60,000 nucleotides of DNA from Nematostella vectensis (lineage: Eukaryota > Cnidaria > Anthozoa > Actiniaria > Edwardsiidae), in the NCBI RefSeq assembly GCF_932526225.1, contig NC_064041.1, forward strand, positions 10,834,813-10,894,812. The letters are read 5' to 3'. Below the pieces are notes generated by a model. The model saw only the letters and a list, made by a program, of their open reading frames with translations, had not been told where the DNA came from and did no database searches. Shown piece after piece: positions 1-13,869 of this stretch. The position numbers and the translations under genes are program-made. The first letter of the stretch is position 1, and the number at the start of each line of letters is the position of its first letter.

Positions 1-320
1 GGGAAGGTTGTGTATTCCTAATGCCCTTGATTGTCTGTCATCTTTTTCTATATCATCTCAGGAGGGGAAGGCTGTGTATTTCTAGAGCCCTTGACTGTCT
101 GTCATCTATTTCTATATCATCTAATGAGGGGATGGCTGTGTATTCCTAGTGCCCTTGACTGTCTGTCATCTATTTCTATATCATCTGAGTAGGGGATGGC
201 TGTGTATTCCTAGATCCCTTGACTGTCATCTATTTCTATATCATCTGAGTAGGGGATGGCTGTGTATTCCTAGTGCCCTTGACTGTCTGATATCCTTCTC
301 TTATAAATTCTTAGGAGGGA
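1..320. repeat. Minisatellite, 60-64 bp unit, about 5 copies
   Basis: The phrase GCTGTGTATTCCTAG recurs near 8, 71, 135, 199 and 259, each time followed by a CCCTTGACTGTCTGTCATC block and a CTATATCATCT block. The array is cut by the left edge of the window, so its full length is unknown. Short open frames here only reflect the repeat. Confidence 0.85.
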
Positions 321-1159
321 AATGCAATGTATACAGATCCTGTGACTGGTTATGCTGTGTTCACTGAGGATTACCATCGACAGAGAGGCTCATGCTGTGG
401 GAATGCTTGCCGACATGTGGGTACCTGTTTAGTTATTATACCTGATAATGGCAATGGCTATGATAGCATGACTGACAATAACACAACAGGGGTTGGCGAA
501 AAATGCCTAACTAGTTTCAATAAAAATTCCCAAAATACCCCCAAAATATAAAAAAAAAAACATTTTATAATTAGCAAACAGAGAAAGGAGAGTTTATACT
601 CCAAATGTCAATTTCCTTGCAAGACCAAGATATTAGTAATTTCATTGTCCATCATTGTTTGGCAAACAACAGTTAAAATCTAATAAACATAATAAATTTT
701 GATGTTCAGCCTTGGAATTCTCTAAATCATAGTTTTCTACTATCGTCATCGTCATCATCGTTGGAGTTCATATCTTCAAGTCTCTATATTATAGTTTTCT
801 TTGGCTTTGTGCTAGTGAGATGTGCAAGTGCATCTAGTATGGGTGGATATAGGGGAGATGTACTCCCCCCCCCCCCGACCTCTTGAAAGGGATAATATCT
901 TGTGGGGTTGGAATTTTTTTCTGGTATTTTTGGCAGTAGAGCTCAATGGTGGGTATTTTAATGTTGTAAATTTGTGGTTAGTTTGGTATTTTTTATCAAA
1001 ATTACATTCACATTGCACGTTACATTACATTTCTTCTATCTTATAATCTTATTTATTATGTGTTTTCTAACATGTAGTGTCCATACAACCATGAGAATGT
1101 GCCGTCAAGTAAAAAGGACAAGAAGTTCAACTCAGCATTCTATATCTAACATAACTCTG
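321..1159. other. Non-coding sequence, no gene recognised
   Basis: No exon with convincing splice sites or a recognisable protein is visible. It contains an A-run near 549-558 and a C-run near 867-879. Short open frames on both strands look random. Confidence 0.5.
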
Positions 1160-3265
1160 CCTGCCCTCACACTACTTACTGAAGCCTGCAAGGCAAGTCA
1201 ACCACCACAATCATTGTACAGTATGGTGCGTGCAAAGTCTGCAAGGTAAGATAGCCACCCCAGTGCATGGAAATCTCTTCAAGGTGAGTCAACCACCCTG
1301 TCATTGCATGGTCATGGTGAATGGTGCATGTAAAGTCTGCACATCGAATCAACCACTCCCGCCATGGTATTGTAGTGGTGTAGGTGAATTCAGTCAGCTA
1401 GGGGAGCCTGCCATGCCAGTGTATGGGAAGTCCCCAGGGTGAGTCAACCACACCCATCATGTAATGGCAAGTCCCCAGGGTGAGTCAACCACGCCCATCA
1501 TGTAATGGCAAGTCCCCAAGGTGAGTCAACCACGCCCATCATGTAATGGCAAGTCCCCAGGGTAAGTCAACCACGCCCATCATGTAATAGCAAGTCCCCA
1601 AGGTGAGTCAACCATGCCCATCATGTAATGGCAAGCCCCCAGGGTGAGTCAACCACACCCATCATGTAATGGCAAGTCCCCAGAGTGAGTCAACCATGTC
1701 CATCATGTAATGGCAAGTCCCCAAGGTGAGTCAACCACACCCATCATGTAATGGCAAGTCCCTAGGGTGAGTCAACCACACCCATCATGTAATGGCAAGT
1801 CCCCAAGGTGAGTCAACCACACCCATCATGTAATGGCAAGTCCCCAAGGTGAGTCAACCACGCCCATCATGTAATGGCAAGTCCCCAAGGTGAGCCAACC
1901 ACACCCATCATGTAATGGCAAGTCCCCAAGGTGAGTCAACCACGCCCATCATGTAATGGCAAGTCCCCAGGGTGAGTCAACCACGCCCATCATGTAATGG
2001 CAAGTCCCCAAAGTGAGTCAACCACGCCCATCATGTAATGGCAAGTCCCCAGGGTGAGTCAACCACGCCCATCATGTAATGGCAAGTCCCCAGGGTGAGT
2101 CAACCACACCCATCATGTAATGGCAAGTCCCCAAGGTGAGTCAACCACGCCCATCATGTAATGGCAAGCCCCCAGGGTGAGTCAACCACACCCATCTTGT
2201 AATGGCAAGCCCCCAGGGTGAGTCAACCACGCCCATCATGTAATGGCAAGTCCCCAGAGTGAGTCAACCATGCCCATCATGTAATGGCAAGCCCCCAGGG
2301 TGAGTCAACCACGCCCGTCATGTAATGGCAAGTCCCCAAGGTGAGTCAACCACGCCCATCATGTAATGGCAAGCCCCAAGGTGAGTCAACCACGCCCATC
2401 ATGTAATGGCAAGCCCCCAGGGTGAGTCAACCACACCCATCTTGTAATGGCAAGCCCCCAGGGTGAGTCAACCACGCCCGTCATGTAATGGCAAGTCCCC
2501 AGAGTGAGTCAACCATGCCCATCATGTAATGGCAAGCCCCCAGGGTGAGTCAACCACGCCCGTCATGTAATGGCAAGTCCCCAGAGTGAGTCAACCACAC
2601 CCATCTTGTAATGCCAAGCCCCCAGGGTGAGTCAACCACGCCCGTCATGTAATGGCAAGTCCCCAGAGTGAGTCAACCATGCCCGTCATGTAATGCCAAG
2701 CCCCCAGGGTGAGTCAACCACGCCCGTCATGTAATGGCAAGTCCCCAGAGTGAGTCAACCACGCCCGTCATGTAATGGCAAGTCCCCAGAGTGAGTCAAC
2801 CACACCCATCTTGTAATGCCAAGCCCCCAGGGTGAGTCAACCACACCCATCTTGTAATGGCAAGCCCCCAGGGTGAGTCAACCACGCCCATCATGTAATG
2901 GCAAGTCCCCAGGGTGAGTCAACCATGCCCATCATGGTATGGCAAGTCCCCAGGGTGAGTCAACCATGCCCGTCATGTAATGGCAAGTCCCAAGAGTGAG
3001 TCAACCACACCCATCTTGTAATGGCAAGCCCCCAGGGTGAGTCAACCACGCCTGTCATGTAATGGCAAGTCCCCAGAGTGAGTCAACCATGCCCATCATG
3101 TAATGGCAAGTCCCCAGGGTGAGTCAACCATGCCCGTCATGTAATGGCAAGTCCCCAAGGTGAGTCAACCACACCCATCATGTAATGGCAAGTCCCCAGG
3201 GTGAGTCAACCACACCCATCATGTAATGGCAAGTCCCCAGGGTGAGTCAACCATGCCCGTCATGG
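1160..3265. repeat. 41 bp satellite, about 45 copies, with a degenerate left flank
   Basis: The unit reads GGTGAGTCAACCACGCCCAT followed by CATGTAATGGCAAGTCCCCAG. Successive GAGTCAACC positions (1441, 1482, 1523) give a 41 bp period. From about 1430 the copies are very similar, with CAC/CAT/CCC variants. From 1160 to 1430 diverged copies with variable spacing are seen, which look like the older edge of the array. Nearly every unit carries TGAGTCA, a consensus AP-1 site, and an AG|GTGAGT-type consensus splice donor. It is not a CRISPR array: there are no unique spacers. Confidence 0.95.
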
Positions 3266-3276
3266 TTTGATAATGG

Positions 3277-3505
3277 AGCATGCATATGAATTGATGTGCA
3301 TGTGAATTGATGTGCATATGAATTGATGTGCATGTGAATTGATGTGCATGTGAATTGATGTGCATATGAATTGATGTGCATGTGAATTGATGTGCATATG
3401 AATTGATGTGCATGTGAATTGATGTGCATGTGAATTGATGTGCATGTGAATTGATGTGCATGTGAATTGATGTGCATGTGAATTGATGTGCATGTGAATT
3501 GATGT
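3277..3505. repeat. 16 bp tandem repeat, about 14 copies
   Basis: The unit is GAATTGATGTGCATGT, with G/A variation in the GCATGT/GCATAT part (GAATT at 3304 and 3320). It begins immediately after the last 41 bp unit, through a short GTTTGATAATGGAGCATGC junction. The minus-strand frames (repeating His-Ile-Asn-Ser-His-Ala) follow from the 16 bp period and are not taken as coding. Confidence 0.92.
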
Positions 3506-3519
3506 GATTGGTGTACATG

Positions 3520-6040
3520 TATGTTTGGACTGAACCTTTATCTGAGCTTTTTCGCGAAAAATGGCTATGGCAACAAAATGTTTTTTTTTATTTTACTGAT
3601 CAATCCTTTAAACAGACAAAAATGATTCAAATATTTTACTGAACAATCTATTAAACAGACTTTTCAAAAAGGTCTGTTAATCAGGTTTATATTTAAAAAA
3701 GGTTAGAAAATGTTTTAACATTTCAACATTTAAAAAAATGTCTTAACACACTGGGTAAAAATCCATAATAACTAAAGTGCAATTCATAGCTGTAATTTCT
3801 TTACTTTCTGCGATGTAAACCGTTCTCTTTGTGTGCGATGCATCCCATAATCGATCATTCATAGGGTTGATACAAAAATCCAAAATACAGATACAGATAC
3901 AGATACAAAAAAGTGTTTTTCCTTTTTTTTTCTTTTCAACAAATTATTGTGAGATTTCTAAACAGGGCTTTCATTCCTTTAAATGAACAAAAATTTTATC
4001 ATATCGCTAACAAAAGCGCCGGGATCTCAATCCAAGTAATCGAATTCTACAATACGTGATATATCCGCGAAACCCTTCTTATTTTCATTTACTTCATTGA
4101 CGTGCTGCATTTTGTGGTGTTTGTAAAAAAATGGCCCCGTGGCATGTCGGTCACCCTGAGGTCTCGCTGCCAATTAATCCTATATATTCTGGTATACCTT
4201 TGGTTGTGGGCGGCTGGATATTTTGTGTCAGTTTAATAAAAGCAAGGTAGATAGGCTGAAATCCCAATCACTTGCCCCGGACATTTGTGTAATAACCTTC
4301 CTAGATGTGCTACATATTCTTTGTTATTTTATCTTGTTAAGGTAAGCTCTTGGTAAACTATAAATTGCGACAATGAAAGTTAATTGCGAGTTTGAAGAGT
4401 GTAATTAATCAGTGGTTTTCTTGTGTAAACTTGCGGCAAACATTCCCGATGAGTCCAATTCTTTTTGAGTGCGGGATATTATTGGTGTTGCCTGCCTCTT
4501 GTTAAATAAACGACTTAAATTATAAGACAATTGAGTGACGAAAATAGAAAAAAAACTTGAAAGAACGCTGTATTTTTTTAATAGACAACTCAAAGTAAAA
4601 AACAGTAAAAGCAACTTCAGCCAGTACAACCTGGCTGAAGTTGTAAAGCGATTTATTTCTATTTTTTTCCTAGAAAATGGTGTGCTTTTTTATACATTTG
4701 CCAGTATTTACATTTTTGTCAATAAGTAAGTATTTGTCATTTTTTTCAGTAAGATGGCCAGTAAAGTAAAAGGACTTTTCTTATCTCCAAAGAAATTATT
4801 CAGAAATCCATACTTTTTTATCGTTCTTTATCTATCCCTTTCGTAGTCAGTGGCACAGTTTTGAATATAATTTAGATATTTCTACTTTTTGTCTAGGCGC
4901 GTATCCAAAACTATTTGTAAATGTTTATAGTTAGTACGTTAAGTACGAGCTTCATGTCTTGATTCTGTTAATTGAGGCGACAATGTTCAACGCTCAGGTC
5001 GGATGTTTCCTTTCTTTCCTTACGCTTTATTTCATTATGACACGTGCTATAATAAGGTTATAGTGACCGAAGCGCAGTTAGTTGACTCTTTTAGATTCTT
5101 AACGTTTTATTTTACGCATCACTTTGTTTCGAGAAACGATTTTTCGCGCTAACACGCCATTTATTTTGAAACGTTGTTTTCACTTTGTTGAATACAAGGC
5201 GTGGATTGTTTTTACTCGTACCGCCCTTTTTGGAATTGTTATTTTTCTCGACCTTGAGAACTAAACATTTAGCGATTCTAATCGTGAATACAATATCAGT
5301 AGGGGCGATACGGTAATTAAAGCTTCCATGCCTTTGTGGTGTACTATAACATCTGTATCTTCCCATTGTCGCGCGAAGACCGTATCCTCCTACGAAACTA
5401 TAAAAAAGCGGTTTTTTTTTCATATTACCATGATTATACGGAATTTTTCATTGTGAACTTTTTAACCCACATTTTACGTATATAATTTAAACTTAACCTG
5501 AAAACAACGTTCTTAAAAAGACGTAGAAAAGCTCGTTTTTTAGACTTGTTAAAAGGCAATGCTTGTTATTTTGGAAAGGCACTTTTGCTCTTTAAAATCA
5601 GAAAATTGTAGCAAAATCGGCAAAATTGAAGAGTAAAAAATTGAAATGGACTTATGGGCAATTTCATTTGAGTTTGATATACTAGCTCACCAAGGCGGGA
5701 AAATATGGTTTTATCCGATACAGTATCCTGACCAAATTAGTGCATGTTTGTTTATTTCCCAAAACAGATGTAGCGCCTACTTATGCCTGCCTTTCTATCC
5801 GACTAGCTGTTCGCCCGGGTCTTGGTTTATTGCTAATTAACGATCACCCATCTATTGATCACCCTTCAAGCTCCTGTGTGAATTGTCAAGAACACTTCCT
5901 CGCCAGAACTAACCCAACTGACAGGCGCTTCTTTGATTTTAACAGCCGAAAAAGGGATGTAATCCAACTTCGTGAGACAATATGTGCGCTGTAACATTTT
6001 TTGTTGACATTTGCGTATCGCTGCTTGGGTCAGTTTCGGT
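3520..6040. other. AT-rich intergenic sequence, no gene seen
   Basis: There are short scattered open frames with no domain and no paired splice signals. It has A/T runs and a short ATACAG repeat near 3890-3905. I see nothing I can name. Confidence 0.5.
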
Positions 6041-6159
6041 TTGGTCTTTTTCTAATTAGGATTTAGTTTTTATGATAGTACTCGTTTTTGTCAACCTGTA
6101 CTTCAGTTTGTTTGGTTTACAAGCTGTAATGGGATTGTAATGTGGATGATTTTCCTGTT

Positions 6160-7280
6160 TGAACTTTTCTTTGATTTTTTAGTGCTTTTACGTTTCAATG
6201 GTTACTCCTTCTCTTATTATCTCTTTATTCTTTGATTTTTTTTTCATGGGATTAGCAGTCATTTTTTTTTGCAGTTGTAAAATCTATTTTCCTTGATTTC
6301 TTTTTTCTTTTGCTGTATCCATTAATTCGCTGTTCCTCTTTCAGTTTTTCCCTTCTGAATATTTTCCAGCTAATTTGCTATTGCCCTTCTATCTTCTACT
6401 TCTAAAGAGAGCTTTGGCTCAACGGATTACCCTAACCTTTAACTCTCTAGCCCTTCTTTTCTTCATTCTCTAACAAAATTCCTCCCCTTCCCCTTGCCTG
6501 TGGAAACCTTATTTTTTTCTCACAACTCCCTTCCCCACAGCCCTGTTTTATTTAGATTCCTACTCTTTCCTGCTCTCATTTTTTCGTAGTTTTCACAGTT
6601 TGCTTTTGCCTGTTACCTCTCCATTACACACCTTCGTTCCTCGTGATAGCCATTTTTATGCCGTCTCTTTAATATCCACTGGTCCCCCCTTCTTTCCCTC
6701 AGCTTGTTCTTGTCATTGTTCTCTCTCTTTCTTTGGCATTCTCTACATCTCTGATCATTTTGCCCCATTTAACAGCCTCGATTTAAACGTTGTTCTCTCT
6801 GTTTAGGATTTTAGAAACTGGCACCATTCTTAGCCCCCTATCCACTCTATTCTAGCTCACTTGATCCAGCAACTGTTTTCTCGACCTGTCCCTTAATTGT
6901 TCTCTGTCTTGCCCCCCCCCCCCCCCCCCATATCCCGGCTATTCTAACTTGATTTAGTCATTGTTTTCTCGTCTCCCACCCCCATATTCCACCTATTCTA
7001 TCATCCCTGGTCTAGTCATTGTACTCTCTGTTCAGTATATTTATCCTGGCATCTCTTGCTCCCTATCCCAGCTTTTCTAACACCCCTGATCCAGCCATTG
7101 TACTATCTGTTCAGTATTTGTACCCTAGTATCTCTTCCTTCCTTATCCCAGCTTTTCTAGCACCCCTGATCCAGCCATTGTACTATCTGTTCAGTATTTG
7201 TACCCTAGTATCTCTTCCTTCCTTATCCCAGCTTTTCTAGCACCCCTGATGTATCCATTGTTCTCTCTGTTCAGTATATT
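6160..7280. repeat. Pyrimidine-rich tract with 80 bp tandem repeat
   Basis: The + strand is dominated by C and T, with a C-run at about 6911-6929. CACCCCTGAT recurs at 7081, 7161 and 7241, giving an 80 bp unit that contains CCATTGTACTATCTGTTCAG and CTTCCTTATCCCAGC. More diverged copies are visible back to about 6960. Open frames here are repeat artefacts. Confidence 0.8.
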
Positions 7281-10200
7281 TATCTGGCACGTGCCGGGCG
7301 CGAGTCCCTTGACAGATGGATGATGGAACTTTCACATACCACGCGCCGCACGTAGAGACACATCTTTTTAAACCTTCATCTCTGACAAAAATCTCTGCAC
7401 CTTTGTTCGTCCTGTTAAACCAGAACCTAGAGCTCTCGAATTCACCCATCAACCTTGATTCTCGCTGCCTTGTCTGGCTTTGTTGCAAACTAAAACTTTT
7501 TCAGTGAAATCGAGCCTTAAAATGTGGCATAACCATTCTTGACACCAATTCACAAACGCGCCTAAATGACTGTGTAAAATAACCTTTCATATAAATGTGT
7601 AGCTGTTTAAGATTTTGCCAATTTATTCGCTACTATAAATGATTAAAAGACACGCATAACTTCAAATGAACTTTTTGCTTAATTTTCTGAATGAAAACGT
7701 ATAGTCAAGTAAAGTGAGTCCTGCTTTGAGGGATAGATATTGTCGGTTTGTTGTCAGCACTTGTGAAATATTTTTCTGTCATCTATTAAAATGATTTCTG
7801 CTTTCAATTAAAGTTTCTCACGTTTATTGGACATAACCAAAACATGCGAATTGGAGATTGTCATTCTGAATAAATTTGATTCGAGGTTTTCGTATAGTTT
7901 ACCAAGTGTTTAGCTCTTCTTATAAAGACATTATCGTTTTCGCTTTTTTACTCTAATTAGATATATCTTATTTATTTAGAAATTTTCCCAATTGTATTCT
8001 CAAAATAGTACTGTGGCGCTTGATTTAATGCAATTTACAGTTTATTGTGATAATTTATTGTAAAACACTAAATAAGACCTTTTTGCATTCTTTCTTTTTA
8101 CTCGTTCTGCATAATATTTTCTTCCCAACTAAATGTTTTTAGTTTCGCGTTTTAAGCTATTAGAAAATAGTAACTTACATTTCCTGCTCTAAAAAGTCTC
8201 CGTTGTTCCGTTTTGAACAGAAAACTAGTGTAGAATAGACCCCCTGAGAGCCTCCATTCTGTTTGCTTGACCACTTCGTAAACACTATTGTTTCGTGTTT
8301 TTCAACTTGAATAACACACTCCGAATTCTATACAATTCTCAATTCTTTTCGTAGCGACACGTGTCCCCCTTGTTTGGGGCCCTAATTCAAGTACCCTTGT
8401 ATAATACACAGCTATTTTTATTTTTATTTTTTTAGGTTGAAAAAGTTTCGTAGGAAATTACTCGTTCACTAAAGTGTAGTTTTCTAGTTTCCATTTTTTT
8501 TTTGTAATAGCGAAAATTTTCATCACGTCAAAGTATCCAATACTTTTCTATTATCTTGCGGCCGTGTTGTATAATTTCACCTGTTTTTTGCCGTAACATA
8601 TGGAAATCACAATACGACATTTTAATAAAAGAGTGGGGTTTTCCACTAAGGGTGCCAGTTCTACATCTGGCGCGGAGAGCTGAGCGTTTTAGCAGAGTTC
8701 ATGCTACGAGCCTTGCACAAACATTTCTCGCAGAATCTTCGTGAAACTTGTGGTTTTTCGTAAGTGATCCTTGATGCTGCAAGAAAGTACACAGGTTAGT
8801 TATAAAACTCTCCAAGTTAATACCCCAGCTAAAGATTAGCAACTCATTCACAAGTTAGTACCAAATTCCCTGTGTTTGGAGAACTATAAGTTAGTGAAGT
8901 GCGGCGCTAAAATTAGCGAGTTTGAAAGAAGGATCTTAATCGATATTGAATAATAGTATCAAAATCACTTATCGAGACATAACTTAAAACTACCTTGCAC
9001 TTAATTTAGCACAACAGCAAACCAGGTCAAAGAACAGTGGTTTCCTTACGATTTTATCGAATGAAGGTTTTCACAAGAACGTGCTAATATCTAGTAATTG
9101 TTTAGTTGAACTTCTAGGTGTTGCCTGTTGTATGAAAATATTTCGCTTCTAGAAATTAATGTCATTTATTTTATTATTTTTCCTTAAATTTTATATAAGC
9201 TTAACTCCATGTAGACGCTTCAATTTTCTCAAGAATTTGTGCGATGGAAGTTCAAGTTATATTATTTAAAAACGCAACGTTTTCGTTTTCTTCCCTCCGT
9301 GCTTGGAGTATTGTTTTGCTCAGTTCAATCAATGTTGAGTTGGTAAAATTGAGCCTAAAACTTAACACTTTAGGAATAACAGTCTAATTAAAATATAAGC
9401 TTTTGTACTGCGATCAGGGAATGTTCATTGATTGTTATGTCTTTGGATGTTAGTAATATACCATTTATATATAGATTTCCGATTAAAAAAAAGACTTCAT
9501 AACGTCGTTGCGTTTGTCAGCTATTGTGTTTCGACGTTTACCGCGATAGAAGATAGTTTAAGTTGCTATAAGTCGTTGCCAAAAGAGATTCCATGTTATA
9601 TATTTTTTCTCTAAAATAGTTAATTTCCTCCTATAATTGTTTATTTAGATTTGTATAGTATTTAGTTACTTATTGAATAAATAATATGTTACTCTGCTAG
9701 ATAGAACAATACTATAAAACCGAGGTAGGAAGGTTGATTGAAGGTAAGTGAAAGTTTAGCAAAAACAGATTTGTATTTCTAAATAATTACAAAGTAGTGT
9801 TTCATTCAAAACAATAGTAATTTGTACTTCTATTTTCCCTACTTTTGACAAGAGCTAAAAACTATATTAGGTAAAAGGTGACTTTGCTCAGATTTTGCCC
9901 GCTACAGTATGATCTTGCATTTTGAAAAACCAACAAAATAAATGAAAATTATTTAAACTTTTGAAACATTTTAAGAAAATCAAAATAAATTGTTTTTTTT
10001 GGACGTTTTCAAGGTTAGTGTTTGCATTGATACAAACAGAACTCGCATCTTAATCTTTTGTTAGAAATGCTATATTTCCTTTTCTTTTTATTTTATTGTA
10101 CCTAGTATAGTGAGTTTTGCATGTTAAAGATATAAACATTCTCTGCTTCCGTGCACCACATACCTCTGACAAACAACATTACCCCAGCGTGGCGCACGTA

Positions 10201-13110
10201 TTGTGCTCTATTTCAAACTGAGATTTCATTTTCTCCCTCTCTCTGCGCGATTTTACGCGTAGCTATTTTCTTGTATAATTTTCACCTCACAATCCGCGCT
10301 TGGTTCTTTGCTTCAAAAAGGCTTGAGTTCCCCTTTTTATGTCCTTTTTTTTAAAGAATATTCAAGTAGTTTAGAGTTGAAAATTACAAAATATTTTTCA
10401 AATACTCCAGCTTTCCCTCGAAACGTGTATTTTAAATTTATCAACGCGTCTGCAGATGTTTTAGTTTTCCTAAGAAACGGGCATTAAAAAGAGCGTTTAT
10501 TTGTTTGTTTTTTATGTTATTTTGTGATTTCTTTTCGGATGTATACTACAATTTGTTTCAACTTAGAGAACACGGGGTTTCTTTTTAATAACAATTTCCA
10601 TATATAAAAACACACTATAAATTTGTTTGATTTATACCGCGTTGACAATCTATTTTTTTTTTCATTTGGTTTAACCATTGGTTTTTATTCCCGACTCATT
10701 TTTACGTGTTCTTCAACAAAAGCTTTCTAAGTAGATTCTACAAATTGACACATGACGTTTGAAAAAATAATCTTAAGCAGAAGCGGTTTTTGCCTTGAAG
10801 GTGAAAGGAAACTCGATTAACTGCTCTTCGAATTCATTTGACTCTTTTGAACAACTAAATAAATGAGCGACTATTGTAAAGTCCCCAAGGGGAAATATAA
10901 ACTTTGTGTTTTAGTGTATAGCTTTCAAAGCCAACGCCGGCAAACTCGGTACTCGTACGTCTTTGATTGACGTCTTGTATGTAATCGAGTCGAAGCTTTC
11001 TTCGGTGATTTCTTTAAGCAAACAATAAGCATTGATTTTTACATATGTCAAGTTTTTACTTCACCTCTGTGTCTTTCTTAAAAGCTATTGTGTATGTTTT
11101 GAATCCCTTTTGAATGTAATTCTGGTAGTTTTGTTCCGTATTGTTCAATAGACTTTACAAAACAATCTAGCATTACGGGTGATAAGTATTTTTTTGAGAC
11201 AATTTTTTTTTAGGTTTGCCTGCCGCTCTCTCATTGCCGTACAGGGATTTTAATCTGCCAAACGCGTTTCTCCTAAAGATATAATTACATTTGTATAAAC
11301 AAACATAGAAAACGGAAATTCGGAGAGTGCCCTGTATCAAATATGAAAACACTCCTTATGTTTACTGCGATCCGTCAATCAAACGCAAACAATGGCTCCT
11401 GATTGGCGGACCGATAGCGGCATTAAATTTACGAGTCGGCCTTTCCGTAAAAATGCGTGCAAGTGAAATGAAGTTAGTTATAGATGGCAGTTGGTGTGTG
11501 AACTAGCGTATCCCCGTGGGCGAATTCAAAGTTGCATCTTTCGCAACCTCATTGCAGAGAGCTTCTACACAATTCACAAAGTACGTAGAATCCCGCTTGT
11601 TGTTTTAGCGATTCTTCCTGCTAGTGCGGTTGTCCTGTGATTAATGTAGTGTTGTCGTGCTAAGTCAAGTCTAGGTATGCCCCTATGTCCCTGATCCTGG
11701 CACTAAAAGCTAAAAGATCAGAGAGTATGTTCATAACTCGCGTATTATACTGTGGGAATATATATATTTGTAGCGTCACCTCTTACGCCATCCTTACTGA
11801 AGACTCCCAACACTTTTTGTGTCCTTGTTTCCAATGCTGTTGTATTTAAAGTGGCGAGGACCTTGAGTATGTTTAACTGAATTAAACAGTCCAGGTTTTG
11901 TAGTAACCTACCGTGAGGTAGTTTCTCTTGTATTGAACGAACGTAAGGAGTTTCTTCACCAGCAAAAAGCATGGCCAAGAAGACTGACTCGACACTTTTT
12001 CGCGCTTTACTTGAAAAGAAGTCATAAAACCTAGAAACACATATTTTGTTTATAATATTTGTTTAAGTGTTTATGAATGGAAATCTCATTCAGCTCTTTT
12101 GATTAAAGTAAATTTTTTAGGTAAACCTTATGTCAAGCTATTCTATTCGCATTTCCTTGCCAATCCATAAAGTATTATCTTAAATGTTAGAACAACTCTG
12201 CTATATTATTACCCATTCCATATGATGTCTTGGCAATTTCCTGAGCCTTTCTCAATTCTTTGTTTAGCGGCTGCGTTTAATGTTCAAAGTTGTCGTAAAG
12301 CAGTGTTCTACAACTTTGCCTGAATAAAGGTAAAATTTACACCTAGGAAGTAAAAAACAAAACAGGAGTTCCTGAATGCGCTGCGCACAACTGCGTCTCT
12401 GAAAGAACTACCGCAAGTAAAAAGCCGCGAGGTTTTTATTATCGTGGATACAAAGAGACTACGCAGTAAAGCAAAGACAGGTATTTTGACCTGAGTAATA
12501 TGTGGCATAATATACGGCATCACGTGGACTGCTACAAATGAGTTAATATCTAACTTCAAACTGCATTAGCGACCTAACCTATCTCAGACGCTTCCAGGCC
12601 TTGAGGCACTTTTACCAATCGAGTTTCCCGTATGCTAGCGATCGTGCCTCTTCTGCGTCGTTAGGCACTTTACAACTTAAGATAGATCTCTTTAGTTGAG
12701 CTAATCGCTAGGTTTCCTAAGTCTTTATTATGGTTTGATGGCGAATAAGAGGGTCGTAGGATAATCTTATAAAAAAAGTACAGATAAGATCAGGTTTTAG
12801 CTTACTCCTTGAAACTTTCAGATCTTTTTTTTTCACCTTAGGGTGTTAAGGGTTATACCTGTTAGAAAAAGCATCGATGAATTTATTTCATGGGTCAGGT
12901 GACCAACATTGACAACTTGAGTTTCTCAAGGAAGAGAATACGAAGAAGAGAAAAACTCTATTCCTTTTTTCTTAATTTACGCTTCATATTTCGACGTTGA
13001 CTTGACAACACAAATGTTTAAAAAAATAGCTTACCTTGCCCTCCGCAACAGGATCTTAGTTTTTTATGACATTTACACGACTTGTTTTCGTGCTTCCTGG
13101 ACTATGACAA
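7281..13110. other. Long gene-free stretch upstream of Lhx2/9
   Basis: The sequence is mostly AT-rich with only short random open frames. The stretch 11340-11680 is less AT-rich, contains ATTGG and several CpGs, and ends in a possible donor (CTAG|GTATGC, GT at 11675). It could hold a promoter or 5' exon of the downstream Lhx2/9 gene, but I cannot show it. No N-terminal exon like that of vertebrate Lhx2/Lhx9 was recognised. Confidence 0.4.
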
Positions 13111-13114
13111 TGTC

Positions 13115-13690
13115 AACTAGAGAAATCACCGACGAGCTGTAGATTAACTAGTAAGGTATAACTAGAGAAATCACCGACGAGCTGTAGATTAACTAGTAAG
13201 GTATAACTAGAGAAATCACCGACGAGCTGTAGATTAACTAGTAAGGTATAACTAGAAAAATCACCGACGAGCTGTAGATTAACTAGTAAGGTATAACTAG
13301 AGAAATCACCGACAAGCTGTAGATTAACTAGTAAGGTATAACTAGAGAAATCACCGACGAGCTGTAGATTAACTAGTAAGGTATAACTAGAGAAATCACC
13401 GACGAGCTGTAGATTAACTAGTAAGGTATAACTAGAGAAATCACCGACGAGCTGTAGATTAACTAGTAAGGTATAACTAGAGAAATCACCGACGAGCTGT
13501 AGATTACTAGTAAGGTATAACTAGAGAAATCACCGACGAGCTGTAGATTACTAGTAAGGTATAACTAGAGAAATCACCGACGAGCTGTAGATTAACTAGT
13601 AAGGTATAACTAGAGAAATCACCGACGAGCTGTAGATCTAGTAAGGTATAACTAGAGAAATCACCGACGAGCCGTAGATTAACTAGGTGC
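13115..13690. repeat. 45 bp tandem repeat, about 13 copies
   Basis: The unit is AACTAGAGAAATCACCGACG followed by AGCTGTAGATTAACTAGTAAGGTAT. AGAAATC at 13121 and 13166 gives the 45 bp period. A few copies lack one to four bases in the AGATTAACTAG part. The array ends 0.6 kb before the first recognised Lhx2/9 exon. The minus strand stays open through part of it only because 45 is a multiple of 3. Confidence 0.93.
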
Positions 13691-13869
13691 TCACATGCTT
13701 CATAGATGTTGTATAGTGGTGGTGGGAAATAAATCAACATCAGATTGAACTGGTTGAATTTCAACCTTGTGTTATTTAAAGGGGTTATCTTTTCTTTGCT
13801 ATCGGAAAGTTGAACACCAACTTTTAAAAGCATTAGTCTTTCCTGGAGATTTAACTCTATCCCTTCCAT

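Noticed and set aside
1430-3265. CRISPR-like regular repeat array
   Set aside because: The whole 41 bp unit is repeated with no unique spacers, and the genome is eukaryotic.
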